Notes: generated by a model not told the origin, from the letters alone. A DNA stretch of 64,000 bases from Actinomyces naeslundii (GCF_001956585.1 NZ_MSRR01000009.1:124001-188000), one strand, 5' to 3'. Shown: positions 42,789-52,433, counted from the first letter of the stretch. Numbers and translations: made by a program.

Positions 42789-45700
42789 TCAGCCCTCGAT
42801 GAGCTCGCGAATCTCGGCGGCGGTCAGGGCCGCAGGGCTGAGGCCACCCGCGCCCGCCGCACCCGCAACCCCGGCCGGCCCTCCGGCGCCCTCGCCGCCG
42901 GCCTCGACGTCGCCGGTACCCTCAACGACCCGGGCGAAGAGCTCGGCCTTCTTCTCCTTGAGGGCCATGACCTTCTCCTCGATGGTGTCGGCCGAGACGA
43001 GCCGGTAGACCATGACCGGCTTGTCCTGGCCGATCCGGTGAGTGCGGTCGACGGCCTGCTCCTCGGCCTGCGGGTTCCACCACGGGTCCAGCAGGAAGAC
43101 GTAGTCGGCCTCGGTAAGCGTGAGCCCGAAGCCACCGGCCTTGAGGGAGATGAGGAAGACGTCGGCCTCGCCGGCCCGGAAGGCGTCGATGACCTTCTGC
43201 CGGTCGGGGGTGGAGCCGTCCATGTAGGCGGTCCGTACACCGGCATCCTCCAGGTGCTCGCGCACGCCGGAGAGGTAGCGCGTGAACTGGGAGAAGATGA
43301 GGGCCCGGTGTCCCTCGGAGACGATGGAGCCCAGGTGCTCCAGCAGTACCTCGACCTTGGCCGACGGGCTCGGCCGCCGACCGGACCTCCGCTGTGCCTC
43401 GGGAGGGGTGGCGGCCGCCTTGTCCTTCACACCCTTCGCACCGCGGGCCGCTATCGTCCCTGACCCGTCATTCCCGCCGTCGCCGTCGACAAGCGCCGGG
43501 TCGAGCGCCATCTGCCGCAGGGTGGTCAGCGCCTTGAGGGCGATGAAGCGCGACTGCGCCGTGTCCTCCTCCAGCAGCCCGAGGATCCTCTGCCGCTCCC
43601 GGGCCAGGCGCTGGTCGTAGGCCTTGCGGTGCTTGGCGCCCAGCTCGACGGCCAGAACCTGCTCGGTCTTGGCCGGCAGGTCCGCGGCCACCTGCTCCTT
43701 GGTGCGCCGCAGCAGGAAGGGCCGCATCCGGCGCCGCAGCCGTTCCAGTGCCTCGGTGTCCCCGCGGTCGATCGGCTTTCTGTAGACCTGTCCGAAGCGC
43801 TCCGGATCGGGCAGGAGCCCCGGCGCCGCGATGCTCATGAGCGCCCACAGGTCCATGAGCGAGTTCTCCAGCGGCGTGCCCGTAATCGCGATGGTCGACG
43901 GCGCCCGCAGCCGCCGCACGGCCTTGTAGGTGGCCGAGGTACGGTTCTTGACGAACTGGGCCTCGTCGCACACCACCCAGGCCCAGTCCTGGGCGACGAA
44001 CTCCTCCTCGCACAGCCGCGCGATCGTGTAGGAGGTGACAACGACGTCGGAGCCCTCCGCGATCCGCTCCAGGGCCTCCTCGCGCTTGGCGGCTGTCCGC
44101 GTCACCGCCCGCACCCGCAGGTTCGGGCAGAAGCGCTCGGCCTGCTCCACCCAGGAGCCGACCACGGAGGTCGGTGCGATGACGAGCACCGGCCCGATCC
44201 CGTCCGGCTCGTTCAGCTCGTTCAGCTCGTCGGAGTCAGTCGATTCGCTGTCCTCGCCGGTACCGACGTCGGTCGGCACCTGCCCCTCGACCTTCTCACG
44301 CTCCTCAACGAGGCGCTGGACGACGGCGAGCACCTGGACGGTCTTGCCCAGTCCCATGTCGTCGGCCAGGACCCCGCCGAGGCCAGCCTGGCGCAGGAAG
44401 TCCAGCCAGCGGTAGCCCTCGAGCTGGTAGGGGCGCAGCGTCGCCCGCAGTCCCTCGGGCACGGGCGTCCCGCCGGCGCTGCCCCCGGCATCGGCAACGG
44501 CGTCGTGCTCAGCAGCGGCCTCGGCGGCGCGCGCCCGCTCCAGCAGCCGCCCGACCCGCTCCTTCCAGCGCGCGGTCGCCCGCTCGATGATGCCGAGGGA
44601 CTCCAGTACCTCGTAGTAGCCGGCGTGCAGGGCACTGACACGCAGGGTGCCGTGCGCCTGCGGATCGTCCAGCTCGCGCCCCTCCTCCATGAGGCGGGCC
44701 AAGGTCTCGATCTCCGGGCGGTCGATGCTCACCCACGTGCCCGACTCCAGGAGCACCTCGGGCTCACCGGCGGCCACGGCCGCCATGAGCGGCGCCAGTG
44801 GGATCTCCTCCTCACCCACGTGGACGCGCACGGACAGGGAGAACCAGTCGGGGCGGTCCTCGTCGTCACTGACGCTGGTGGTGATGACCGGGGCGTCGGC
44901 GGCCTCGCGGTAGTCGGGGACGTCGTCGTCGACCTCGACGTCGAAGGCCTCCAGCTCGCGCAGGACCGGCAGCGTCTCGGTCATGAAGCGGGCCGTGGCC
45001 ATGCCGCGCAGGTCCAGGGAGTGCCAGACGGCCGGGTGCTGGACGGCCAGGGGCAGCAGGCGGTTGAGGACCTCGCGGGCCAGGCGGGTCTCCCCCTCCA
45101 CGTCTCGGCCGGCGGCCCCGTCTTCGATGCGGCCCTCGGCGGCCTCGGCGAGGTCCCCGACGCCGTGACCGTGCCGGACCTCGCCGTCCTCGGAGACGTA
45201 GCGGATGGACCACTCGGTGGTCAGGTGGTGCTCGTCGGCGTCGACGTGGACCGCGAGCGCAGCGCGCAGCGTCGTGGGCCGGGGCAGGCGGATGGAGGCG
45301 TCGGCGGACAGGATCGGCAGCGCCCGGGTGAGGGCCTCGAGGTGCTCGGTCTCGAAGCGCTCGACGTCTCCGGCCGGGATAGTGATCGTCTCCCTCTCAC
45401 CCAGGAGCAGCCGCGAGAGCGCCTCGGTGGGGCGCGGCTCGATCGGCATGAGCAGCAGCTCGCGTCCGGGCATCCACGTGTAGAAGCCGTGGACCGGGTC
45501 GCCAATCGGCATGAGCGTCAGATCGAGCTCGATCCCGGGTACCTGCTGGCGGTTGATCTCCTCGACGTCGTCGATCTCCAGCGCGGGGGCGACGACGACG
45601 CCTCCGTCGCCCTCCCGGATGAGGTGGACACCGCCGCGCAGACCCTCGGCGAGGTGGACGGGCCGGCCGTGGCGCTGCGCGGTGGTGAGGGTCAGGCCGG

Positions 45701-46406
45701 CCGCCACTCCGCGGCGCAGCACCTCCCAGACGCGGGCGGGCGCGGTCATCAGGGAGACGCGGTCGTCGGCGTAGTAGAAGCCGTAGCCGCCGGCCATACC
45801 GGCCAGCTCGCGCAGGACGCCGATCACCTCGGGGTCCGCCTCGTCGTCGAGCCCACCGGAGGCGATCTGGCTCCAGGAGGCGCCCTGTCGGTTCCAGCCG
45901 CGCTTGCCCCCGATGAGCGGGAGCATGGATGGGCCGGCAGGGTTGCCCCACATGCTGCCAGTGTCGTCGATGATCTCCAGGGCCATCCGACGGTGCGGCA
46001 TGCGCTCCAGCTGCAGCAGGCCGGCCAGACGGCTCTCCCAGGGAGCGACCTGACCGGCCGGGCCTGCGACGTCGGGCTCCTCCTGCGCCAGGGAACGCGC
46101 CGTGATGAGCAGGGCGGCCACGTGCTTGCAGTTGGCGCCCACTGGGCACGAGCAGTTGCCGACCCAGGCCTCCGGGCCCCTCTGGTCGTGCTGCTTGCGG
46201 AAGACCATGGTCTGATAGATGCGGGCGCCCGAGCCCTTGGACTGGGCACTGATGATGTCCCCGTCCCCGGCGACGCCGATGCCCCGCACCCGGCCCTTGC
46301 GCGCGTAGTCCAGGCCGCGCTGGAAGGCCCCGCGGCCGACCCGACTGATGATCTGGTCATCAGTGAGCCTCACCGGCCAGTCGTCATGCCGAATAGCGCG
46401 CGCCAT
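42789..46406 (-). CDS. SNF2-family helicase with SWIM zinc finger
   Basis: The 1205-residue protein has an N-terminal SWIM zinc finger (CSCPVGANCKH, about residues 84-94), a middle region of ~500 residues, and a SNF2/Rad54-like ATPase: DDMGLGKT, WVVCDEAQFVKN, ITGTPLEN and the second half LKAGGFGLTLTEADYVFLLDPWWNPQ with DRTHRIGQ. Bacterial SNF2 proteins of this kind (HepA/RapA relatives) probably remodel protein-DNA or RNA-polymerase complexes in repair or transcription. It ends in a Gly/Ala-rich tail. It is monocistronic, upstream of the pilin genes. Confidence 0.9.
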   Translation of the reverse strand: MARAIRHDDWPVRLTDDQIISRVGRGAFQRGLDYARKGRVRGIGVAGDGDIISAQSKGSGARIYQTMVFRKQHDQRGPEAWVGNCSCPVGANCKHVAALLITARSLAQEEPDVAGPAGQVAPWESRLAGLLQLERMPHRRMALEIIDDTGSMWGNPAGPSMLPLIGGKRGWNRQGASWSQIASGGLDDEADPEVIGVLRELAGMAGGYGFYYADDRVSLMTAPARVWEVLRRGVAAGLTLTTAQRHGRPVHLAEGLRGGVHLIREGDGGVVVAPALEIDDVEEINRQQVPGIELDLTLMPIGDPVHGFYTWMPGRELLLMPIEPRPTEALSRLLLGERETITIPAGDVERFETEHLEALTRALPILSADASIRLPRPTTLRAALAVHVDADEHHLTTEWSIRYVSEDGEVRHGHGVGDLAEAAEGRIEDGAAGRDVEGETRLAREVLNRLLPLAVQHPAVWHSLDLRGMATARFMTETLPVLRELEAFDVEVDDDVPDYREAADAPVITTSVSDDEDRPDWFSLSVRVHVGEEEIPLAPLMAAVAAGEPEVLLESGTWVSIDRPEIETLARLMEEGRELDDPQAHGTLRVSALHAGYYEVLESLGIIERATARWKERVGRLLERARAAEAAAEHDAVADAGGSAGGTPVPEGLRATLRPYQLEGYRWLDFLRQAGLGGVLADDMGLGKTVQVLAVVQRLVEEREKVEGQVPTDVGTGEDSESTDSDELNELNEPDGIGPVLVIAPTSVVGSWVEQAERFCPNLRVRAVTRTAAKREEALERIAEGSDVVVTSYTIARLCEEEFVAQDWAWVVCDEAQFVKNRTSATYKAVRRLRAPSTIAITGTPLENSLMDLWALMSIAAPGLLPDPERFGQVYRKPIDRGDTEALERLRRRMRPFLLRRTKEQVAADLPAKTEQVLAVELGAKHRKAYDQRLARERQRILGLLEEDTAQSRFIALKALTTLRQMALDPALVDGDGGNDGSGTIAARGAKGVKDKAAATPPEAQRRSGRRPSPSAKVEVLLEHLGSIVSEGHRALIFSQFTRYLSGVREHLEDAGVRTAYMDGSTPDRQKVIDAFRAGEADVFLISLKAGGFGLTLTEADYVFLLDPWWNPQAEEQAVDRTHRIGQDKPVMVYRLVSADTIEEKVMALKEKKAELFARVVEGTGDVEAGGEGAGGPAGVAGAAGAGGLSPAALTAAEIRELIEG

Positions 46407-46852
46407 GACCCCAGGTTAGACGCGGGGTACGACGCGTTCGGGCACCATGAGCACCGATCGAACGCCCAGCGCGAACAGGCCGACAATCTACGCTTAGATA
46501 AACACTTTGAGGATTACTCATAAGAACGTGTGGTCAGATCTGCCATCATCCCTTAGCTCACGAGTCGCTCGGTGTCCACGCAGCGTACACGACCAGCACC
46601 CCAGCCGGCATGACTAGCGGACAACTCTGGAACCCTACGGTTCTCGTCATAACTCCGAGCACCTCCGCAGCACCCACATCCACTGCGTAAATACTGATCG
46701 AAACCACCCCAACCCCGACAATCACCGCAACGAGTCCGACGAATAAGCCTTATCGCTATATTTAACACTGACAAACAGCAATGTCGATCCACAGAATCAT
46801 CAAGGAATAGGTTTTCGATAGGCCAAAACCACTTTGAAACGACAGCATTTGT
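46407..46852. other. Lower-GC gap between SNF2 gene and winged-helix gene
   Basis: These 446 bases separate the SNF2 start from the winged-helix stop. Apart from the doubtful Cys-rich frame at 46553-46792 I see no gene. The sequence becomes AT-rich from about 46480, which marks the right boundary of host-like DNA. Confidence 0.35.
46553..46792 (-). CDS. Small Cys-rich hypothetical protein (doubtful)
   Basis: This 79-residue frame is unusual for a random ORF: it clusters cysteines (CGDCRGWGG and SGCGCCGG) as in a small zinc finger. It lies 60 bp downstream of the plasmid-like winged-helix gene on the same strand in a lower-GC region. There is no clear ribosome site and no family match that I know. 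It may be a real accessory gene or chance. Confidence 0.25.
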   Translation of the reverse strand: MDRHCCLSVLNIAIRLIRRTRCGDCRGWGGFDQYLRSGCGCCGGARSYDENRRVPELSASHAGWGAGRVRCVDTERLVS

Positions 46853-47680
46853 TCATGCGTATCGAGCTTCGTTTACTAAGAGGTAAGCTTTTCGTCGACG
46901 TCTCGCAGTGAATGACGACCTTTTGCCAGGACTTTCTCGAAGTCGTTGACTCATTTCAACAATAAGATGCAGTTCATCCCGAAGTTCTTTTATGCCTTTA
47001 GTGCGCGTATCCGGACTAATGCAGAAACGTTCGGAAAACACGCGAGGAGACCACCACTGAGGTTGATTTCTGCCAAACGACTCTTCTAGCACAACGAGAA
47101 GCATCGCAAGGGCGGCAGCACTCATGCCCTGAATAAGGCCCCGGGTCCACAATTCGGCAGAAACACTGAAATACCTATCCGCCTCACCCCTCCCCTTGGG
47201 GAGAGAGTATTTATTCCCCGAACCATCGTCTCGCAGCAACCTCACCACGTTCGATTTTCCTGGACGTCTTTGAATCGCAATAAGTTGATGCCTCTCGAGT
47301 ATTTCCAGCGCCTTCCTAACTCTCCTAGCCCCTTTTTCAAGCGGCCCGAGATCAAGAATTTGCGCCCAGTCACCAGCCTCGAGTTCACTAGTATGCCCGT
47401 ACCCAGAACTTAACCAAAGCAAAGCTAGATATAATTTTAGAGCAACTTCACCACCACCTCTCCCTTTCACGCCAACAAGGAGCGAAAGCGGTGGGCGCCC
47501 TTTTTCATCTTTTCCGAAGTATCGAACAAAACTATTTCTTACAAGAGCGCCCCTCTCGCGGCGACGCACTCGTTCAGCCAGCCGATTGACCGCTTCTTGC
47601 GATGCAGGCGAAAGCAGGCTTGTGCGCTCAACTTTCGCGCGCTCAGCCAACACATCCCAACTATTTGTGACTTCGGTCAC
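46853..47680 (-). CDS. Winged-helix protein, possibly plasmid replication initiator-like
   Basis: The 275-residue protein is basic and of lower GC than its neighbours. Residues 70-165 look like a winged helix (LALLWLSSGYGHTSELEAGDWAQILDLGPLEKGARRVRKALEILERHQLIAIQRRPG), and a second such unit follows near residue 190 (AALAMLLVVLEES, then FSERFCISPDTRTKGIKELRDE). Two winged helices in tandem are the plan of RepA/RepE-type plasmid initiators, but I see no diagnostic motif. It is probably acquired from a plasmid or integrative element. An inverted repeat lies upstream at 47755. Confidence 0.5.
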   Translation of the reverse strand: MTEVTNSWDVLAERAKVERTSLLSPASQEAVNRLAERVRRRERGALVRNSFVRYFGKDEKGRPPLSLLVGVKGRGGGEVALKLYLALLWLSSGYGHTSELEAGDWAQILDLGPLEKGARRVRKALEILERHQLIAIQRRPGKSNVVRLLRDDGSGNKYSLPKGRGEADRYFSVSAELWTRGLIQGMSAAALAMLLVVLEESFGRNQPQWWSPRVFSERFCISPDTRTKGIKELRDELHLIVEMSQRLRESPGKRSSFTARRRRKAYLLVNEARYA

Positions 47681-47754
47681 TTTGATCCCTCTTTGCTGCT
47701 TCTTGGTGGTACAACGCGGTACGCAGATCTACTTACTGTCCGCCACAAGTGTAG

Positions 47755-47780
47755 CAGTGTATCGGCACCAAAGTACACTG
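47755..47780. promoter_or_regulatory. Inverted repeat upstream of winged-helix gene
   Basis: CAGTGTA at 47755-47761 and TACACTG at 47774-47780 form a 7-bp inverted repeat with a 12-base spacer, 75 bases before the winged-helix start. It is a plausible operator or binding site for the encoded protein. Confidence 0.35.
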
Positions 47781-48232
47781 AAACAACAGCACTAAGGATC
47801 ATGTCTCTCCGTAGATTCACATCCTTGAACCGCCATTAGCGTTGAAATCTAGGGGAAGAACGGCTGAACAGTGCTATGCTATCTTCATGACGCGGAAGCA
47901 GGAACGATCCGCCACAAGGAGTGGGTTCGGGTCTGGAATGCCAAGCGCTACCGAGCCGACAGGCATGCAACATAGTTAGCCTGTTCGATCCATCGGAACC
48001 TGGGAGGGCCAGGGAGATCCGAAGGAAGCAACGGCTTCGGGCGCGGGGGCTCGCCGGTGGGAACCGGTGAGCCTCCGCGTCTCTGTGAAAGAGCAAGTTC
48101 AGCACACCTCGGTGCGACTATGAGGACATGGCTCAAGCCCCAGCGCCTCCCCCTCAAGAAGGACCCGCCCCGGATCCGGATCTCGCACCTACGAGGGATC
48201 ACAAACAGGTCACGGCGCGTTGTACTGGACCC
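47781..48232. other. Intergenic stretch before GPP34 gene
   Basis: This gap contains a hairpin with 11-bp arms (one mismatch) at 48048-48058 and 48063-48073 and a return to host GC content near 47880. The frame extending the GPP34 gene upstream to 48128 is Pro-rich and without features. No RNA gene can be recognised. Confidence 0.35.
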
Positions 48233-48901
48233 ATGAATGCGATGCTGATCTGTGAAGAATTGTTCCTGCTGCTGACCAAGGACTCCGGAAAGCCCGAGAG
48301 TCGCATGACCTACCCGGCCTACGGCCTCACCGGCGCGCTGCTCACCGACCTGCTGCTGGCCGGCCGTATCTCTTTGACCGAGGAACGCAGCCCCCGCGTC
48401 TACATCATCAACTCGGGGCCCACCGGGCACCCCGTGCTGGACTGGGCGCTGACGGTTCTGCCCGCCAAGGACGGCAAGCGCTTCTCCTCCGTGGTCTCAT
48501 GGGGCAAGCTCAACCCCACTCGCCACATCGCCGCATCCCTGGAGACGACCGGAGTCATCCGCATCCACACGGGCGGACTGTTCGGATCCTTCAGCCCCAC
48601 CTACCCCACGCTCGACCCCGTTCCCGAGCGGCTGCTGCGCGAGCGCATCGACGGCGCTCTGCGCGGGGTGCAGCCGCCCACCGGACCCGACGTCGCCCTG
48701 CTGGCGATCCTGCAGGCACTCAACATCGCGCCGGTCGTCCTTCCGCAGCAGGAGACCGGACTCAGCCGCGGTGAGCTCAAGCACCGGATCAAGGAGATCT
48801 CCGGGGCGAGCCCCGTGGGCCGCGCGGTGCAGCGGGCCGTGGACGCCACGACGATGGCCATCATCGCGGCCACGAGCGCAGTGGCGGTGTCGACCAACTG
48901 A
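48233..48901 (+). CDS. GPP34 (GOLPH3/VPS74-like) family protein
   Basis: The 222-residue protein matches GPP34: LICEELFLLLTKDSGKPESRMTYPAYGLTGALLTDLLLAGRISL, a central GLFGSFSPTYPTLDPVPERLLRERIDGALRG (the hairpin in the eukaryotic homologues) and a C-terminal helix. In eukaryotes the family binds phosphatidylinositol-4-phosphate at the Golgi. In actinobacteria it is a membrane-associated protein of unknown role. No ribosome site precedes the ATG at 48233, and a TGTACT hexamer ends six bases upstream, so the message may be leaderless. It is alone in its unit. Confidence 0.85.
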   Translation: MNAMLICEELFLLLTKDSGKPESRMTYPAYGLTGALLTDLLLAGRISLTEERSPRVYIINSGPTGHPVLDWALTVLPAKDGKRFSSVVSWGKLNPTRHIAASLETTGVIRIHTGGLFGSFSPTYPTLDPVPERLLRERIDGALRGVQPPTGPDVALLAILQALNIAPVVLPQQETGLSRGELKHRIKEISGASPVGRAVQRAVDATTMAIIAATSAVAVSTN

Positions 48902-48987
48902 TCGGGGCCACCCCACCGCAGAGACCCGCCCTCGTGGCCGACCGGTCATCGACGGCCGGCGCCCTCTTGGCAGCACACCAAGCCACA

Positions 48988-49635
48988 TCACCCGCAACCG
49001 AGGGCCCGAAGCAGCAGCTCCTGCTCGACGTCGGACAACGGTTCAGCCCCGTCATCTCCGGCCGCAAAGGCGATCCCGGCGAGGACAGCCCCCAGGACCA
49101 GCCGGGCTCCGGCATGAGGATCCAGGTCGAAGGCACCCTCACCGCGCGCCCGGGCCTGGTCCCGGATCTGCTCCAGGTGAGAGCGAGTGGCGGCGAGGAG
49201 CTCCCCGACGAGCAGCTCCTTGAGCTCCGGGTCCTGCGGCAGCTCGCCCAGAAGAGAGAGCACCGCCTGACCCGTGGCCCCTGACAGCGCCCGGTTCTTG
49301 TGGGCGATGAAGGCCTGCAGGTCCCCTCGCAGCGAACCGGTATCGAAGTCCTCGGCCACGGCGGCACCGGAGCCCATAGCCTCGTCGGCCACGCCGGTCT
49401 CGATCATGCGCCTGGTCGAGGCCAGGACGAGCTCGCGCTTGGTGGGCCACCGGCGGTAGAGGGTGGCGGTCGAGACGCCCGCGCGCCGGGCCACGGCCGC
49501 CGTCGTCAGCGCGGCGTAGCCGCTCTCGGCCAGGAGGTCACGCACGGCCAGCATGATCGCCGGCCCCAGAGCGGCGTCAACCGGCCGCCCCGGAGTGCGC
49601 CTGCTCCTCGGTGCTTGTGAGCCCACAGCGTTCAT
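48988..49635 (-). CDS. TetR-family transcriptional regulator
   Basis: The 215-residue protein has the N-terminal TetR helix-turn-helix (AVRDLLAESGYAALTTAAVARRAGVSTATLYRRWPTKRELVLASTRR) and a variable C-terminal ligand-binding domain of the TetR_C type (RDLQAFIAHKNRALSGATGQAVLSLLGEL). It is divergent from the reductase gene at 49703, whose promoter it probably represses through the shared 67-base gap. Ligand unknown, perhaps a substrate of the reductase. Confidence 0.9.
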   Translation of the reverse strand: MNAVGSQAPRSRRTPGRPVDAALGPAIMLAVRDLLAESGYAALTTAAVARRAGVSTATLYRRWPTKRELVLASTRRMIETGVADEAMGSGAAVAEDFDTGSLRGDLQAFIAHKNRALSGATGQAVLSLLGELPQDPELKELLVGELLAATRSHLEQIRDQARARGEGAFDLDPHAGARLVLGAVLAGIAFAAGDDGAEPLSDVEQELLLRALGCG

Positions 49636-49656
49636 GGGGCGATCGTACCGACCAAT

Positions 49657-49696
49657 AGCGAAACTGATTGACTTCGTTTCCTAAGACTGTCAGGCT
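49657..49696 (+). promoter_or_regulatory. Promoter and candidate TetR operator for reductase gene
   Basis: TTGACT at 49668-49673 and CAGGCT at 49691-49696 are spaced 17 bp, fitting -35 and -10 elements. The -10 ends six bases before the ATG at 49703, a leaderless layout. GAAAC (49660-49664) and GTTTC (49676-49680) form an inverted repeat across the -35, suitable for the TetR protein encoded on the other side. Confidence 0.5.
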
Positions 49697-49702
49697 GCGG
49701 CC

Positions 49703-50797
49703 ATGCGATCCTCGGACACACACAACATCAACGACTTCGACTCCACCATCGACCTGAGCGGCATCCCGGTCGACACCAGCAGCCCCGTCATGATCACCGG
49801 CGCCACCGGCTACCTGGGCAGCTGGGTCACCAAGGGCCTGCTCGACGCCGGCGTCACCGTCCATGCCGCCGTGCGCGACCCCCAGAACACGAACAAGGTG
49901 GCCCACCTGAACCGCATGGCCGAGCAGGCACCGGGCACTCTGCGCCTCTTCGCCGGCGACCTGCTCCAGCCCGGCTCCTACGACCAGGCCATGGAAGGGT
50001 GCGCAGTCGTCATCCACACGGCCTCGCCATTCATTCGCACAGTCGAGGATCCCCAACGAGACCTTGTCACCCCAGCGCTGCAAGGAACCCGCAACGTGCT
50101 GACCGGGGTGGGGCGCACACCATCGGTCACGCGAGTGGTCCTCACCAGCTCCATCGCCGCCATGTACGGCGACGCCGCGGACATCGAGGGATACCCGGGG
50201 CGAATCCTGACCGAGACCTGCTGGAACACCACCTCCTCCCTGTCCCATGAGCCCTACCCCTACTCCAAGACCCTCGCGGAGAAGGAGGCGTGGCGACTGG
50301 CCGCAGAGCAGGATCGGTGGAGGCTGGTAACCATCAACCCGTCCATGATCCTCGGCCCCTCTCTGGGCAGCGCCCCAACCAGCGACAGCTTCTCCACGAT
50401 CCGGATGATGATCGACGGCACCGCTCGCCTCGGGGCGCCGCGCGTGGGCATCAGCGTTGTCGACGTTCGCGAGGTGGCCCAGGCGCATATCGCCGCCGCT
50501 TTCCTGCCCGAGGCCCACGGCCGCTACATCGCCTCCGCGGAGGATACCGACATCTTCGCGCTCACAAGCACTCTGCTGCCGCGCTTCGGCCGATCGCTCC
50601 CGTTGCCACGGCGCGCCCTGCCTCGGCCAGTAGTAGTGGCCATGGCACCCAGACTTGGACAGACTCGAACCTATATTCGACGCAACGTGGGCTACACGGT
50701 CCGCTCCGACGCCTCGCGGAGCCGCCTCGAGCTGGGCACCCGCTACCGGCCGGTGCAGGCGTCACTGGAGGAGATGGTCGAGCAGATGCTCCCCTAG
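49703..50797 (+). CDS. NAD(P)-dependent epimerase/dehydratase (dihydroflavonol reductase-like)
   Basis: The 364-residue enzyme has a Rossmann fold (TGATGYLGSWVTKGLLDAGVTVHAAVRD; GxxGxxG at residues 33-39), TASPF and SSIAAMYG with the catalytic Ser, and the Tyr-Lys pair in YPYSKTLAEKEAW. This is the extended SDR group of DFR/aldehyde reductases. It probably reduces a carbonyl compound or detoxifies an aldehyde with NADPH. It is controlled by the divergent TetR gene. Confidence 0.85.
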   Translation: MRSSDTHNINDFDSTIDLSGIPVDTSSPVMITGATGYLGSWVTKGLLDAGVTVHAAVRDPQNTNKVAHLNRMAEQAPGTLRLFAGDLLQPGSYDQAMEGCAVVIHTASPFIRTVEDPQRDLVTPALQGTRNVLTGVGRTPSVTRVVLTSSIAAMYGDAADIEGYPGRILTETCWNTTSSLSHEPYPYSKTLAEKEAWRLAAEQDRWRLVTINPSMILGPSLGSAPTSDSFSTIRMMIDGTARLGAPRVGISVVDVREVAQAHIAAAFLPEAHGRYIASAEDTDIFALTSTLLPRFGRSLPLPRRALPRPVVVAMAPRLGQTRTYIRRNVGYTVRSDASRSRLELGTRYRPVQASLEEMVEQMLP

Positions 50798-50813
50798 CTC
50801 GGCGGAAGAGGAG

Positions 50814-52433
50814 TCACTGGCCGCGGGGCCCACGACGCCGGGCGGCTCGGGACGTTCCGCCGCGCCGGCGCAGGTGGTGCCAGCGCTCGCGCCACTGGGC
50901 GTGGTCCTGCTCGATCTGGGCCAGACGTGCGGCCAGACGGTGCGACTCCTCCACCGACAGCCCGTGGGCGTGCACCCCCAGGTCGGCGAGGTGCGTGGCA
51001 ACCGGGGCAGCCTGCTCGCGCAGGTCGGGCCAGCCCACCAGGTCGGGCTGCGCCGGCCGCCTCACGCCTCCGGCTGGGGTACGCACACCTTCCGGCAGCC
51101 TGATACCGCTGGGCGGCGACGCCGGACGGCGCGGCTCCGAGACGTGCTCGCCGGCAGGGACGGTGGCCTCCTCCGGGGTGCGTCCGTCGGGTGCGGCCGG
51201 CCCCTGGACCACGCGCATCACCTCGTTGGCCGGAACGTGGTCGCTCCTGCGCCCCAGCCCCAGCCCCGCCGCCGGCAGGACGAGCACCGAGAGCACCCCG
51301 GCCAGCACGAGCGTGGAGGCGAAGGAGGTCGACATGGCCTCGGCGCTGACCGCCACCTGGGTGACGGCCACGATGATGGGCAGCGCCGTCGTCGAGTAGA
51401 CGGCGATCTGGAGGCTCTGACGCATCGAGTAGGCGCGTGAGCCGTCTCGACGCCGCTCCACGCGGGAGGCCAGCCACACCGGCACGCCCCGCACGAGCAC
51501 CAGCAGCACGAAGAAGGCGAGCAGGTTGCCCAGGTCCCCGGCGCTGAGGCTCGAGTCGATGCCCATGCCGGAGGTGACGAAGAAGATCGGGACGAAGAAC
51601 CCGTAGGCCAGGCCGTCGAGCTTCTCCTCGAACTCGGCGTCGCCCTCTGGCAGGACGTGGCGCAGGACGAAGCCGGCGGCGAAGGCCCCCAGGATGACGT
51701 CGAGATCGAAGACGGCGGCGATCGCGCACAGCCCCACCAGCAGCAGGACGGTGGCGCGGATGGTGGTCTGCGCCGTCGTCGAGGCCCCAAAGTGGATGGC
51801 CTCGACCAGGCGGCGCCCCACGCGCTTGACGCGGCTGGTGAAGCGGATGATGAGCAGGGTGATGATGAGGAAGACGCCCAGGATCACCAGGCTCACCCAG
51901 GTGGAGCGCGAGCCCAGCAGCAGCGCCATGAGGAGGATCGGGCCGACCTCGCCGATGGCTCCGTGGTTGAGGATCGAGGCGCCCACCGCTGTGGGCAGCA
52001 GACCTCGGTCGCGCAGAATCGGCAGAATCGTGCCGATCGCCGTCGAGGTCATCGCGATAGCGATGGCGATGCCGTTGGCCGACGCCGCGCCGCCGGTCAC
52101 CCCGATGGCCGTCACCGCCCCGAAGGCCAGACCCAGCGAGAGTATCCAGGCGACGGCTGCGTGACGCCCGCCCGCGCCGCGCAGCTCGTTGACATCGATC
52201 TCGTAGCCGGCCATGAGGAAGAGGAAGGCGACGCCGAGCTCGCGCAGCAGCTCGATGGAGGAGCCCTCACCGGCCAGCCCCAGGCCGTGGGGGCCGATGA
52301 CCATGCCGCCGAGGATGAGCAGGACGACCTCGGGCACGAGCCGCTTGGGGACGGTCCAGGAGACCAGCGGCGCCACGAGGGCCACCGCCACGATGAGCAG
52401 CAGGGAGGTGAGGACCTGATCCAGGTCGGTCAT
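50814..52433 (-). CDS. CPA2-family cation:proton antiporter
   Basis: The 539-residue protein has about 12 membrane helices in the first ~400 residues, with VPEVVLLILGGMVIGPHGLG, FLFLMAGYEIDVNEL and a core segment NGIAIAIAMTSTAIGTILPILRD, as in KefB/NapA-like exchangers. The C-terminal ~140 residues are hydrophilic and contain no recognisable TrkA domain. It should exchange Na+ or K+ for protons. Start at 52433 with a strong AAGGAGG site; the longer frame is rejected. It is divergent from the DUF4921 gene. Confidence 0.9.
   Translation of the reverse strand: MTDLDQVLTSLLLIVAVALVAPLVSWTVPKRLVPEVVLLILGGMVIGPHGLGLAGEGSSIELLRELGVAFLFLMAGYEIDVNELRGAGGRHAAVAWILSLGLAFGAVTAIGVTGGAASANGIAIAIAMTSTAIGTILPILRDRGLLPTAVGASILNHGAIGEVGPILLMALLLGSRSTWVSLVILGVFLIITLLIIRFTSRVKRVGRRLVEAIHFGASTTAQTTIRATVLLLVGLCAIAAVFDLDVILGAFAAGFVLRHVLPEGDAEFEEKLDGLAYGFFVPIFFVTSGMGIDSSLSAGDLGNLLAFFVLLVLVRGVPVWLASRVERRRDGSRAYSMRQSLQIAVYSTTALPIIVAVTQVAVSAEAMSTSFASTLVLAGVLSVLVLPAAGLGLGRRSDHVPANEVMRVVQGPAAPDGRTPEEATVPAGEHVSEPRRPASPPSGIRLPEGVRTPAGGVRRPAQPDLVGWPDLREQAAPVATHLADLGVHAHGLSVEESHRLAARLAQIEQDHAQWRERWHHLRRRGGTSRAARRRGPRGQ

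Noticed and set aside
43629-46523. 964-codon plus-strand frame antisense to the SNF2 gene
   Set aside because: Low-complexity, no motif and no ribosome site; the SNF2 helicase on the other strand is certain.
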